Positions 1 to 5,159 of a DNA stretch of 5,159 nt are shown here, piece after piece (positions within the stretch are counted from its first letter, which is position 1; every line of letters begins with the position of its first letter). The DNA comes from Nitrospirae bacterium GWC2_56_14 (GTDB lineage: Bacteria; Nitrospirota; UBA9217). The notes under the pieces are model-generated. The model made no database searches, was not told where the DNA came from, and saw only the letters and a program-made list of their open reading frames with translations. The stretch covers positions 1 through 5,159 of the forward strand of contig MHDY01000116.1 in assembly GCA_001803705.1 (NCBI GenBank), written 5' to 3'. Both the position numbers and the translations under genes were made by a program.

Positions 1-117
1 CGGCTGGAGCACGCGGGTCATTGATGCGAATCCCGCCGCCTTTACTGCTTGAGGAGCTTCCCGGTCTTTCTGCAGAGTAAATATGTTCTTCATGCAGCCC
101 ATCCAATCACGTGTCAT
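1..117 (-). CDS. 5' end of an unrecognised protein, cut by the window edge
   Basis: An open frame of 39 codons begins at ATG 117-115 and runs off the left edge. The translation starts MTRDWMGCMKNIFTLQKD and I recognise no family in it. The start is chosen because GGAG (127-124) sits six bases upstream. An earlier in-frame ATG (123-121) touches that GGAG and is too close to it. A sigma-54-type promoter lies a suitable distance upstream (predicted leader of about 47 bases), which supports a real gene. There is no signal peptide or membrane segment in the visible part. Two plus-strand frames are also open at the edge, ending at 52 and 80, and one of them could instead be the tail of a convergent gene. 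No terminator follows them, so I prefer the minus-strand reading. The function is unknown. Confidence 0.45.
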   Translation of the reverse strand, partial: MTRDWMGCMKNIFTLQKDREAPQAVKAAGFASMTRVLQP

Positions 118-174
118 GATCATCTCCAGCCCCCTGCTTTTGGGATTAACGTCCGCATGCTTTGACCTTTATTT

Positions 175-190
175 TGCATCTGTTGTGCCA
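175..190 (-). promoter_or_regulatory. sigma-54 (RpoN) promoter, -24/-12
   Basis: Read on the minus strand, the sequence is TGGCACAACAGATGCA. The RpoN consensus is TGGCACG-N4-TTGCA. All six bases of TGGCAC match, as does TGCA of the -12 box, and the GG and GC dinucleotides have the exact required spacing. The two mismatches are A for G after TGGCAC and A for the first T of the -12 box. Transcription would start near 164, giving a leader of about 47 bases before the ATG at 117. Sigma-54 promoters need an enhancer-binding activator and ATP hydrolysis, so the gene at the left edge is probably under signal-dependent control. Confidence 0.65.
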
Positions 191-330
191 AAACAGGGGG
201 GAGGATCGATATGGGGATTTAGGGGGAATAAAAGCGTTATGTTACGGATAGTTGGTTTTTTGATGAGCTGGAGACAGTATGGGGCCGGGAGAACCATGGG
301 GAACAATACATATGATTATCGTAAGGAGGG

Positions 331-347
331 TATTCGATTTTCGAATA
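331..347. promoter_or_regulatory. perfect 7-base inverted repeat, possible enhancer site
   Basis: TATTCGA, a TTT spacer and TCGAATA form a perfect dyad of 17 bases. It lies beyond the terminator of the beta-helix gene, so it should not be in that mRNA and is more likely a DNA site than an RNA hairpin. Its centre is about 175 bases upstream of the predicted sigma-54 start, within the usual range for enhancer-binding proteins. There is no second copy in the window. The role is inferred from position only. Confidence 0.35.
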
Positions 348-359
348 GCCGGGTCTCTT

Positions 360-387
360 AAAAAAAGGGCCCGCCTAAGGCGGGCCC
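360..387 (-). terminator. intrinsic terminator of the beta-helix gene
   Basis: On the minus strand a perfect nine-base GC-only stem (GGGCCCGCC pairing with GGCGGGCCC, loop TTA) is followed at once by seven T residues (366-360). It begins 55 bases after the stop codon of the beta-helix gene. It works in one direction only, since the plus-strand side has no T tract. It also shields the sigma-54 promoter downstream from read-through. Confidence 0.9.
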
Positions 388-442
388 TGGATAGCAGCAA
401 TCGACAACCGAAGAACCGCATAAGCCACTTCTCTAAAACTGG

Positions 443-1522
443 CTACTGGTTCGGAATGGGATCGAAGTTCTCGTCATAATTGTTGATGAATTTAGGAGTA
501 TTCGGCTCAATACGGCAGGCGGAGCCATTGCCGCCTTCTATAAGGCTATTCGCGATTTTCATGCTCAAACCGACACACAGGTTGCAGCTTCCCAGTATTT
601 TCGAATTGGTGACCGTCATATTTCCGCTGCAGCCGTTAAGAATATTGTTTACCGGCCCGACACCTTCGACAATACTGTCACTGATAACTGCCGTTGCATT
701 CGTTTGTTCGTAATTCACGACGTCGCCCCAGCTACCTACGATGCTATTCGCGAACAACCTGGACCTCACGATGGTAGCCTTTGAGCTGCCGCTGTCCGCA
801 TAAACGGCGTTTGCCTGGCCTTCACCGGTAGTGGTACTCTCAACTATGGAATTGCTCAACTCCAGATTTCCAGCATTGCCGCCAACACATACTCCATCGG
901 AACCAATTCCCGCCATGGCAATCATTTTTACGCCGTCTATCGATGCTTTCACATTCCAGACATTGAAGACCATGACCCTGTTACCCGGGCCTCCGGTAAC
1001 GTTCACCGTCAGATTTTTCACCGCACTGTTGTCGGCCATATTGATGGTGCCATTCACCGTCCCTTGATTACAACTTTCCGTTTCTGCTGATGTTGCATTG
1101 ATGATGGTGTTTTCCGCACCGTTTCCTTCGAGGGTAACATATGCCTTCATCTGCAGGGTTGACGTGCCCAGGTCGTAGACACCGGGCATGACCTTGACCA
1201 GATAGGGTTTGGCTGCGGAAGCGTCGGTGATGGAATTGACCGCCGCGATGGGATCGGTGAAGTCGCCGCCGCTCTTGGCCACAATAACGACATTGGCGTA
1301 GTGCGAACCGCCGGGCGTAAAGGCCAGCTTGTCCTGGGTTATCGTGCCGGCCGCGATCTTGTCGTTCGTTATAGCGTAGGGCGCGATGTGGTCCGTCTGG
1401 ACCGCGCCGACCCGAATATCCTCGGAACCGATGAGAAACGTGACCGCGAATGCTGATGCGGGCATGCCAATGAGCGCTGCAACCAGGAACAACCAGAGAG
1501 AATTCTTCATGATCGATTTCAT
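443..1522 (-). CDS. secreted right-handed beta-helix (pectin lyase-like) protein
   Basis: The protein has 359 residues. The start taken is the ATG at 1522-1520, because GGGGGG (1532-1527) lies four bases before it. The ATG twelve bases upstream overlaps that G-run and has no ribosome binding site of its own. A Sec signal peptide is clear: KSIMKN, a hydrophobic core, and likely cleavage after ASAFA near residue 26. Residues about 35-68 hold a stalk-like series (DHIAPYAITNDKI, AAGTITQDKL) resembling repeats in tail-fibre and adhesin-like proteins. Residues about 76-120 (VIVAKSGGDFTDPIAAVNSI, then VKVMPGVYDLG) resemble the start of pectinesterase-type beta-helices. After residue 190, coils repeat the pattern NS-x-I-x-G (LSNSIVES, ISDSIVEG, VTNSKILG, IANSLIEG). 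Six cysteines lie at about 151, 212, 298, 313, 316 and 336. No catalytic aspartates of pectinesterase are evident, so a surface or binding role is more likely than an enzyme. The gene appears monocistronic, with its own terminator. Confidence 0.85.
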   Translation of the reverse strand: MKSIMKNSLWLFLVAALIGMPASAFAVTFLIGSEDIRVGAVQTDHIAPYAITNDKIAAGTITQDKLAFTPGGSHYANVVIVAKSGGDFTDPIAAVNSITDASAAKPYLVKVMPGVYDLGTSTLQMKAYVTLEGNGAENTIINATSAETESCNQGTVNGTINMADNSAVKNLTVNVTGGPGNRVMVFNVWNVKASIDGVKMIAMAGIGSDGVCVGGNAGNLELSNSIVESTTTGEGQANAVYADSGSSKATIVRSRLFANSIVGSWGDVVNYEQTNATAVISDSIVEGVGPVNNILNGCSGNMTVTNSKILGSCNLCVGLSMKIANSLIEGGNGSACRIEPNTPKFINNYDENFDPIPNQ

Positions 1523-1668
1523 ACTACCCCCCATTTTAGATTGGATTTATGCAACTGCGAACAGATCAAAAAAATATACAAGCTGCAAACATGCTGTGCT
1601 GTTCCCACCCCCTTCCTTCAAGGCTAACAGTTGGGAATACTTTGGGGACGTATATCTCCGACCGGACA

Positions 1669-1696
1669 AGTATACAGATTTCAATTATTTTGTCTC
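1669..1696 (-). promoter_or_regulatory. candidate sigma-70 promoter for the beta-helix gene
   Basis: On the minus strand, GAGACA (1696-1691, four of six matches to TTGACA), a 16-base spacer and TATACT (1674-1669, five of six matches to TATAAT) form a promoter-like pair. Transcription would start near 1662. The weak -35 box touches the first of two direct repeats, which fits an activator-dependent promoter. The match alone is modest. Confidence 0.4.
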
Positions 1697-1734
1697 GGCT
1701 AAGTTTGCTCTTTTTACGGGCTAATATTGCTCTT
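1697..1734 (-). repeat. two 16-base direct repeats, 22-base period: likely tandem operator
   Basis: The copies at 1697-1712 and 1719-1734 (plus strand GGCTAAGTTTGCTCTT and GGCTAATATTGCTCTT) agree at 14 of 16 bases. They are 22 bases apart, about two helical turns, so bound proteins would sit on the same face of the DNA. The first copy abuts the -35 box of the candidate promoter. This is the usual placement of an activator such as a response regulator. The identity of the regulator is not visible. Confidence 0.5.
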
Positions 1735-1842
1735 ATTGTAAAAAAACGGACAGGATTCGAGGTTTTCGTCGTTTCGATCAGGAGATATGCTGAACAGTCC
1801 AATTCTGAGATGACCACGTAGCGATCTTCCGCGTCTTTGTGA

Positions 1843-2157
1843 TTGAAGTTCACATTTTCTTATGCTACGTTGACGCATTGCCCGCCTGCTTCTTTCGGAA
1901 GCTCGAAGGAGAGCCATTCGAAGGAAGGCTTCGCAAGCATATCCAACTATATCCGGTCCTGGAACATGGTTGAGCTGACGAGTCTCGTCGTCCTGGAGGC
2001 GGTCCGGGGCGCCAGAGACCATCATTTATCCTACTGGGATTCTCTAGTATGGGCCACCGCGAAGATGAACCAGGTTCCGGCCGTGCTGAGCGATGTTTTT
2101 TCGCACAACTCGGTCATCGAAGGCGTGCGCTTTACCAATCCTTTCAAACGGAAATAA
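1843..2157 (+). pseudogene. truncated PIN-domain (VapC-type) toxin remnant
   Basis: The open frame starts only at a TTG without a ribosome binding site. Similarity to PIN-domain proteins is recognisable from about 1933 onward. HHLSYWDSLVWATAK, VPAVLSDVF and VIEGVRFTNPFK correspond to the C-terminal half of VapC-like ribonucleases, whose typical form is LSFWDALIWATA, LSEDF and GVRFVNPF. The third catalytic acid (D of YWD) remains. The N-terminal strand carrying the first Asp (DTN motif) and the early Glu are absent. The usual SED acidic motif reads SDV, so a further acidic residue seems lost. Full-length relatives have about 130-150 residues, and here only about 70 align. No VapB-like antitoxin is seen upstream in any frame. 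I read it as a decayed toxin-antitoxin gene. An alternative is an expressed short protein starting at ATG 1966. Confidence 0.65.
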
Positions 2158-2328
2158 ACGTTCAACCATGCAGACCCGCTGCAAAGCGGGAAGCGGTTTC
2201 CTCCCTCTGTCCGTCCGGTATATCAGATTTTCGCTTCCTCTATCGCATTACGAGCCTGGCATCGTCTTCCCGCCTCTCTATCCTCCGGTTTTGTTGACGC
2301 AATTTCTCATTTCGCTCCCTTTTCCCTG

Positions 2329-2357
2329 TTGCAACTTTGCTCAACTTGCGCTATAGT
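2329..2357 (+). promoter_or_regulatory. sigma-70 promoter of the ATPase-tmk-holB operon
   Basis: TTGCAA (2329-2334), exactly 17 bases, then TATAGT (2352-2357). The -10 box matches five of six consensus bases and the -35 box four of six. The expected start is near 2364, about 25 bases before the ATG at 2389, with AAAGGAG in between. This promoter overlaps an in-frame upstream TTG at 2329 and so argues against that codon as the translation start. Confidence 0.65.
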
Positions 2358-2388
2358 AGCGGAACTTTTAGTGAAAGGAGCCTTCGCT

Positions 2389-4290
2389 ATGTTCCTGGTG
2401 GAGCTCGTGATGCAGGGGATCCGGGGTTTTCGAGAGCTGGCCCGCCTCAGGTTCCAAAGCGGCTTCAATCTCATTGCCGCAGGCAACGAAGCAGGCAAGA
2501 CCGCGGCAGTGGACAGCATGCAGCGGCTGCTCTTTCCCGTGGACCAGCCCTCGCGCATGGCCTCGCTCATCTCACGCTCGGTGCCCGACGCGTCCCGCGG
2601 CGCGCTGGTCGTCTATAGCGACGACGGAGGCTACTTCCGGCTGATCCAGGACTTTTCCAAACGCGCAGTGAACCTTTCAAAATATAATCCCGCCACCAAA
2701 GAATTCATCCTCATGCACAAGACGTGGGAAAGCGCCGTGCCCTTCATGGCCGGGTTGACCGCCGGCATCACGGAAGAGGAATATGCCAAGCTTTTCATTA
2801 TCCGCCGGGACCAGCGTGCGGTCCGCCCGGCAGCTCCTGCCGCATCACCCGTGGCTTCCCCGCAGCCCCGGAACCAGCCTGCTCCGAGATCCGGCAAGGC
2901 AGCGGCCGGCCAAGCGAGGCTCGCCGAACTTCGCGAGACGCTTCGCAAGGCAGAGGAAGCCGCTGATGCCGAGTATCGGATGCAATCGGGCAAACTCAAG
3001 CTGGATGAGATACGCAAGAAGCTGGAGTCACTCGACGAGATCGACAACCGCTGCACCGAAATGGAAGCGCGCCTCGAAGAGCTGAAAGGCTGTGCAGACC
3101 TGCCGCCGAACCTTGCCGAACTGATCGACGCCCATGTGGAACAGCAGGGCAAAAAGATGGCCGACTCCGACGAGCTGTACGAGCAGATCGCACAGCTTAC
3201 GGCGCAGCTGGACAGCATGCCGGTGCCGAGCATGTTCTCCGACAAGCTGTTCATCGCCGGAGTTATCGTGGGAGGGCTTTCGTTTGTCGCCGCGCTGGCC
3301 GTGCTCACGCCGGAGCAAGACTACTTCTTCCCGATCGGGATCCTCGTAGCCGCTATTCTCGTCCTGGCTGCCTGGTATAACAGCTCGCGCAGCAGTGCGC
3401 AGCGCAAGGTGGTGCAGAAGGAGATCGGCGCGCTTGAGGCCGACCGGATCGCCCTGGAAAAGAGCTTTGAACAGGGCGGGGCTGCCATCATGGCCTGTAT
3501 GAGATCGACGGGGTCGAAGACAACGGAAGAGCTTAAGGAAAAGGTCGACAATTACCGGCACTTTCTTTCGCTCCGCGACGAGATTGCGGAGCAGCAGCAG
3601 CGGATTTACGGCGGCGTGACGCGCGAGGCGCTCATCGAAGAGTACCAGGGCCAGCAGTTGGAGGTTCTTGAGCTTGAAAAGGCCGTACGTGCCGTGGCGC
3701 AATATGCCGTGGACACGTACAGCATCAGGCAGGACATCGACCGGATCGAGTCGGAACTGCCGGGCGAGGGCGCATCTTCCGCTTCGTCCTGGGACGCGGG
3801 ACCGGACCTGGGCGATTTTGGCGTCCCCGACGCCGGTGGCGCCGCTCCGGGAGCGGGTTTTCTGACAGAGCTTGGCATTGCCAGCCGCATCGGCGCGATC
3901 GAGATGGAGACGCTCATTCCTGCGGTGGAGGCGGCGGCACAGCGCAACCTTACGGCGGTCACGGCAGGTAAATATATACGGATCGAGATCGCCGGCGATG
4001 CCGGGCCGGTGGCGCATGCCAAGGACGACACGGCGGTGCAGGTCTCAGACCTGAGCCCCAGTACGCAGGAACTGATCTCTTTCTGTATCAGGACCGGGAT
4101 CGTCGAGGCCCTGGCAGGGAAACGGCGGCTGCCGCTGCTGCTGGATGACCCGCTGGCAGGCTTCGATCCGATGCGGCAGAAGGCCGCGTGCCAGGTCCTC
4201 CGCTCACTGGGCTCCAAGACCCAGGTGATCCTCTTTGCGTCTAATCCGGAGTTAAAAATGGCCGGTGATGTGTTCGCGGAGCTCAAATAG
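2389..4290 (+). CDS. membrane-anchored SMC/YhaN-like AAA ATPase
   Basis: The protein has 633 residues. The start is ATG 2389, with AAAGGAG (2374-2380) eight bases before it and a promoter just upstream. It has the split layout of SbcC/Rad50/YhaN ATPases. The N-terminal lobe has the Walker A AGNEAGKT (31-38; Ala replaces the first Gly). A Pro/Ala-rich linker (about 146-172) and a coiled coil (about 172-280) follow. Then come two membrane helices (about 287-306 and 312-330) joined by five residues, a second coil (about 331-457) and a Gly/Ser/Asp-rich linker (about 459-490). The C-terminal lobe has signature LSPST (555-559), Walker B LPLLLDD (581-587) and D-loop AGFD. Both lobes should lie in the cytoplasm. 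The signature Gly is Ser, and no switch His follows VILFAS. It is shorter than typical YhaN proteins (over 900 residues as I recall), and no SbcD-like nuclease partner is in view. A DNA-linked role is inferred from the family and from tmk-holB downstream. The substrate is unknown. Confidence 0.8.
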   Translation: MFLVELVMQGIRGFRELARLRFQSGFNLIAAGNEAGKTAAVDSMQRLLFPVDQPSRMASLISRSVPDASRGALVVYSDDGGYFRLIQDFSKRAVNLSKYNPATKEFILMHKTWESAVPFMAGLTAGITEEEYAKLFIIRRDQRAVRPAAPAASPVASPQPRNQPAPRSGKAAAGQARLAELRETLRKAEEAADAEYRMQSGKLKLDEIRKKLESLDEIDNRCTEMEARLEELKGCADLPPNLAELIDAHVEQQGKKMADSDELYEQIAQLTAQLDSMPVPSMFSDKLFIAGVIVGGLSFVAALAVLTPEQDYFFPIGILVAAILVLAAWYNSSRSSAQRKVVQKEIGALEADRIALEKSFEQGGAAIMACMRSTGSKTTEELKEKVDNYRHFLSLRDEIAEQQQRIYGGVTREALIEEYQGQQLEVLELEKAVRAVAQYAVDTYSIRQDIDRIESELPGEGASSASSWDAGPDLGDFGVPDAGGAAPGAGFLTELGIASRIGAIEMETLIPAVEAAAQRNLTAVTAGKYIRIEIAGDAGPVAHAKDDTAVQVSDLSPSTQELISFCIRTGIVEALAGKRRLPLLLDDPLAGFDPMRQKAACQVLRSLGSKTQVILFASNPELKMAGDVFAELK

Positions 4291-4929
4291 GTGAGGGGCT
4301 GGTTCATCACGTTCGAAGGAATCGAAGGTTCGGGCAAGTCCTCTCAGATCTCCCTGCTTACGGATTACCTGCGATCGAACCATCGGGCAGTTACACTCAC
4401 CCGGGAGCCCGGCGGAACGCCCATCGGGGATCAGGTGAGGAAGATCCTCCTCGATCCCGGGAATAAAATCCTCGACCCCTCTGCAGAACTGCTGCTCTAT
4501 GCCGCAAGCAGGGCGCAGCATCTCAAAGAGGTTATCCGTCCCGCGCTCCAGAGCGGCGCAATCGTATTATGCGACCGGTTCTCCGATGCGACGCTCGCCT
4601 ATCAGGGCTACGGACGCGGACTGGACCTTGCCATGATCCATGCGCTCGACCGGCTGGTGACCGCCGGAATGCGGCCGGACCTGACGATCGTGCTCGATGT
4701 GGAGGCCGCCGTGGGCCTTGCCCGCGCCCGCGGCCGGAACAACCAGCAGGGGCTCGAGGCGGAAGCGCGGTTCGAGAATGAGGCGCTTGCGTTCCATGAA
4801 CGCGTCCGTCAGGGGTATCTGACCCTGGCGCGGGAAGCGCCGGACCGCATGAAGATCGTTGACGCGGCGCTGCCGCCGCTCCTCGTGCAGGAAAAGATCA
4901 GGGAGATCGTGGACCGATGCTTGATCTGA
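4291..4929 (+). CDS. tmk: thymidylate kinase (dTMP kinase)
   Basis: It phosphorylates dTMP to dTDP with ATP in the cytoplasm, an essential step of dTTP synthesis. The protein has 212 residues, the usual length. The P-loop GIEGSGKS (10-17) follows FITFE. TREPGG (37-42) and the DRF motif (95-97, in CDRFSDATLAYQGYGRG) bind dTMP. The LID has the arginine-rich LARARGR (143-149), followed by RFE (160-162). With no Arg in the P-loop and Arg residues in the LID, it is of the E. coli-like type II. The start is GTG, immediately after the TAG of the ATPase gene with no gap. GGAG (4278-4281), inside the upstream gene, lies nine bases before it. This predicts translational coupling. holB follows after 56 bases, a common pairing in bacteria. 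Confidence 0.97.
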   Translation: MRGWFITFEGIEGSGKSSQISLLTDYLRSNHRAVTLTREPGGTPIGDQVRKILLDPGNKILDPSAELLLYAASRAQHLKEVIRPALQSGAIVLCDRFSDATLAYQGYGRGLDLAMIHALDRLVTAGMRPDLTIVLDVEAAVGLARARGRNNQQGLEAEARFENEALAFHERVRQGYLTLAREAPDRMKIVDAALPPLLVQEKIREIVDRCLI

Positions 4930-4963
4930 GCGGATCGGAAGCGGCTCCCGAGAGAGACGTGCC

Positions 4964-4996
4964 ATGACGTCCATGCTATCCTTCCATGTTCTTTAA
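4964..4996 (+). other. possible 10-codon leader ORF overlapping the holB start
   Basis: ATG 4964 opens a frame reading MTSMLSFHVL and ends at TAA 4994-4996. The purine run GAGAGAGA (4950-4957) lies six bases before it and is the only ribosome-binding-like sequence in the tmk-holB gap. The holB ATG (4986) lies inside this frame, ten bases before its end. Ribosomes finishing the mini-ORF could restart at holB. This is an inference from layout, and the mini-ORF may simply be chance. Confidence 0.25.
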
Positions 4997-5159
4997 CGAT
5001 ATCGAAGGCCATGAGGGGCCGCTGCAGATCCTGAAGCGGGCCCTTGCCCATGGGACGCTCGCCCATGCCTATCTGTTCTCGGGTGAGTCCGGCATCGGCA
5101 AGAAAATGACGGCACGGGGGCTTGCCGCTGCGGTGAACTGCCGCGCAGCCACTCCAGAC
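4986..5159 (+). CDS. holB: DNA polymerase III delta' subunit (clamp loader), N-terminal part
   Basis: The first 58 codons are present and the gene runs off the right edge. Delta' is part of the clamp loader, which places the sliding clamp on primed DNA. The visible part covers the start of the AAA+ domain. MFFNDIEGHEGPLQILKRAL matches the typical opening with a Gly-His turn, and LAHAYLFSGESGIGKK (25-40) holds the P-loop. The P-loop has Lys at position 40 where ATP-hydrolysing relatives such as DnaX have Thr or Ser. Degenerate P-loops are common in delta' proteins. Cys52 in VNC is the usual lead-in to the zinc-binding cysteines, which lie outside the window. The start is fixed: the in-frame stop TGA at 4965-4967 lies upstream and no other start codon lies between. 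No ribosome binding site precedes the ATG, which suggests coupling to upstream translation. Confidence 0.93.
   Translation, partial: MFFNDIEGHEGPLQILKRALAHGTLAHAYLFSGESGIGKKMTARGLAAAVNCRAATPD

Larger units (their letters stand above)
118..442. other. intergenic control region
   Basis: No convincing gene lies here. Frames on the plus strand (for example 83-361) have no plausible start signal and no recognisable protein. The stretch holds, from right to left, the terminator of the beta-helix gene (360-387), a perfect inverted repeat (331-347) and a sigma-54-like promoter (175-190) for the minus-strand gene at the left edge. The part between 191 and 330 shows no further motif that I can support. 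Confidence 0.6.
1535..1842. other. AT-richer intergenic region upstream of the beta-helix gene
   Basis: There is no supported gene here. Overlapping frames on both strands (1549-1821 plus, 1566-1853 minus) lack ribosome binding sites and recognisable domains. The region holds a candidate sigma-70 promoter (1669-1696) and two direct repeats (1697-1734), both reading toward the beta-helix gene. The predicted leader, from about 1662 to 1523, is roughly 140 bases long. I found no strong hairpin in it. Confidence 0.5.

Noticed and set aside
1..80. Plus-strand frames open at the left edge and ending at 52 and 80, possible gene tails
   Set aside because: Too short to recognise, with no terminator after them. 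The minus-strand frame with a promoter and ribosome binding site explains the region better.
83..361. A 92-residue plus-strand open frame at the left edge
   Set aside because: It has no ribosome binding site and an unlikely composition. It is opposite the sigma-54 promoter and the start of the minus-strand gene.
1592..1607. A second sigma-54-like site on the minus strand (TGGGAACAGCACAGCA) before the beta-helix gene
   Set aside because: Only the GG and GC dinucleotides and a few other bases match. The rest of both boxes is wrong, so it is probably chance.
1566..1853. A 95-residue minus-strand open frame upstream of the beta-helix gene
   Set aside because: It has no ribosome binding site and no family recognised. 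It spans the candidate promoter and direct repeats, so it is more likely non-coding.
2175..2190. A hairpin CCCGCT-GCAA-AGCGGG downstream of the PIN remnant, considered as a terminator
   Set aside because: The six-base stem with a GNRA-type loop is real, but no T tract follows on either strand, and a second AGCGG at 2192-2196 offers a competing pairing. It is not enough for a terminator call.
2329..2388. An upstream TTG start that would add 20 residues to the ATPase
   Set aside because: The TTG is itself the -35 box of a good promoter and has no ribosome binding site, whereas ATG 2389 has AAAGGAG at proper spacing.
2631..4337. Long open frames on the minus strand (2631-3308, 3028-4017, 3606-4337) opposite the ATPase gene
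   Set aside because: They lie antisense to a gene with clear domains, have no recognisable protein and no start signals. Such frames are common opposite GC-rich coding DNA.

Overview
The window looks like part of a Gram-negative bacterial chromosome of moderately high GC. A sigma-54-type promoter, a YhaN-like membrane ATPase and a tmk-holB pair would fit a Desulfobacterota/Deltaproteobacteria or Nitrospirota-like genome. That placement is an inference from gene content, because nothing in the window fixes the lineage. No tRNA, rRNA, insertion sequence or CRISPR array was seen.

Left part (1-1842): two minus-strand units. At the extreme left is the 5' end of an unrecognised gene (117 down to 1). 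It has a good ribosome binding site and, 58 bases upstream, a well-matched sigma-54 promoter (175-190). A perfect 17-base inverted repeat (331-347) lies at a distance typical of an enhancer site. Next to it, a strong intrinsic terminator (360-387) ends the second unit. That unit is a secreted right-handed beta-helix protein of 359 residues (443-1522) with a short stalk-like repeat region at its N-terminus. Its upstream region holds a candidate sigma-70 promoter (1669-1696), abutted by two 16-base direct repeats spaced 22 bases apart, which is the geometry of a tandem activator site.

Middle (1843-2328): the C-terminal half of a PIN-domain (VapC-type) toxin with no start and no antitoxin, most likely a decayed toxin-antitoxin locus.

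Right part (2329-5159): a plus-strand operon. A sigma-70 promoter (TTGCAA-17-TATAGT) drives a 633-residue SMC/YhaN-like ATPase that carries a two-helix membrane hairpin between coiled coils. Directly abutting it is tmk (thymidylate kinase), which makes dTDP for dTTP synthesis. Then comes holB (clamp-loader delta' subunit), which is cut by the window edge. The start of holB lacks a ribosome binding site and overlaps the end of a possible 10-codon mini-ORF. The operon joins DNA precursor synthesis and replisome assembly with a membrane-tethered ATPase of unknown role. That ATPase and its coupling to tmk are the most interesting items in the window.
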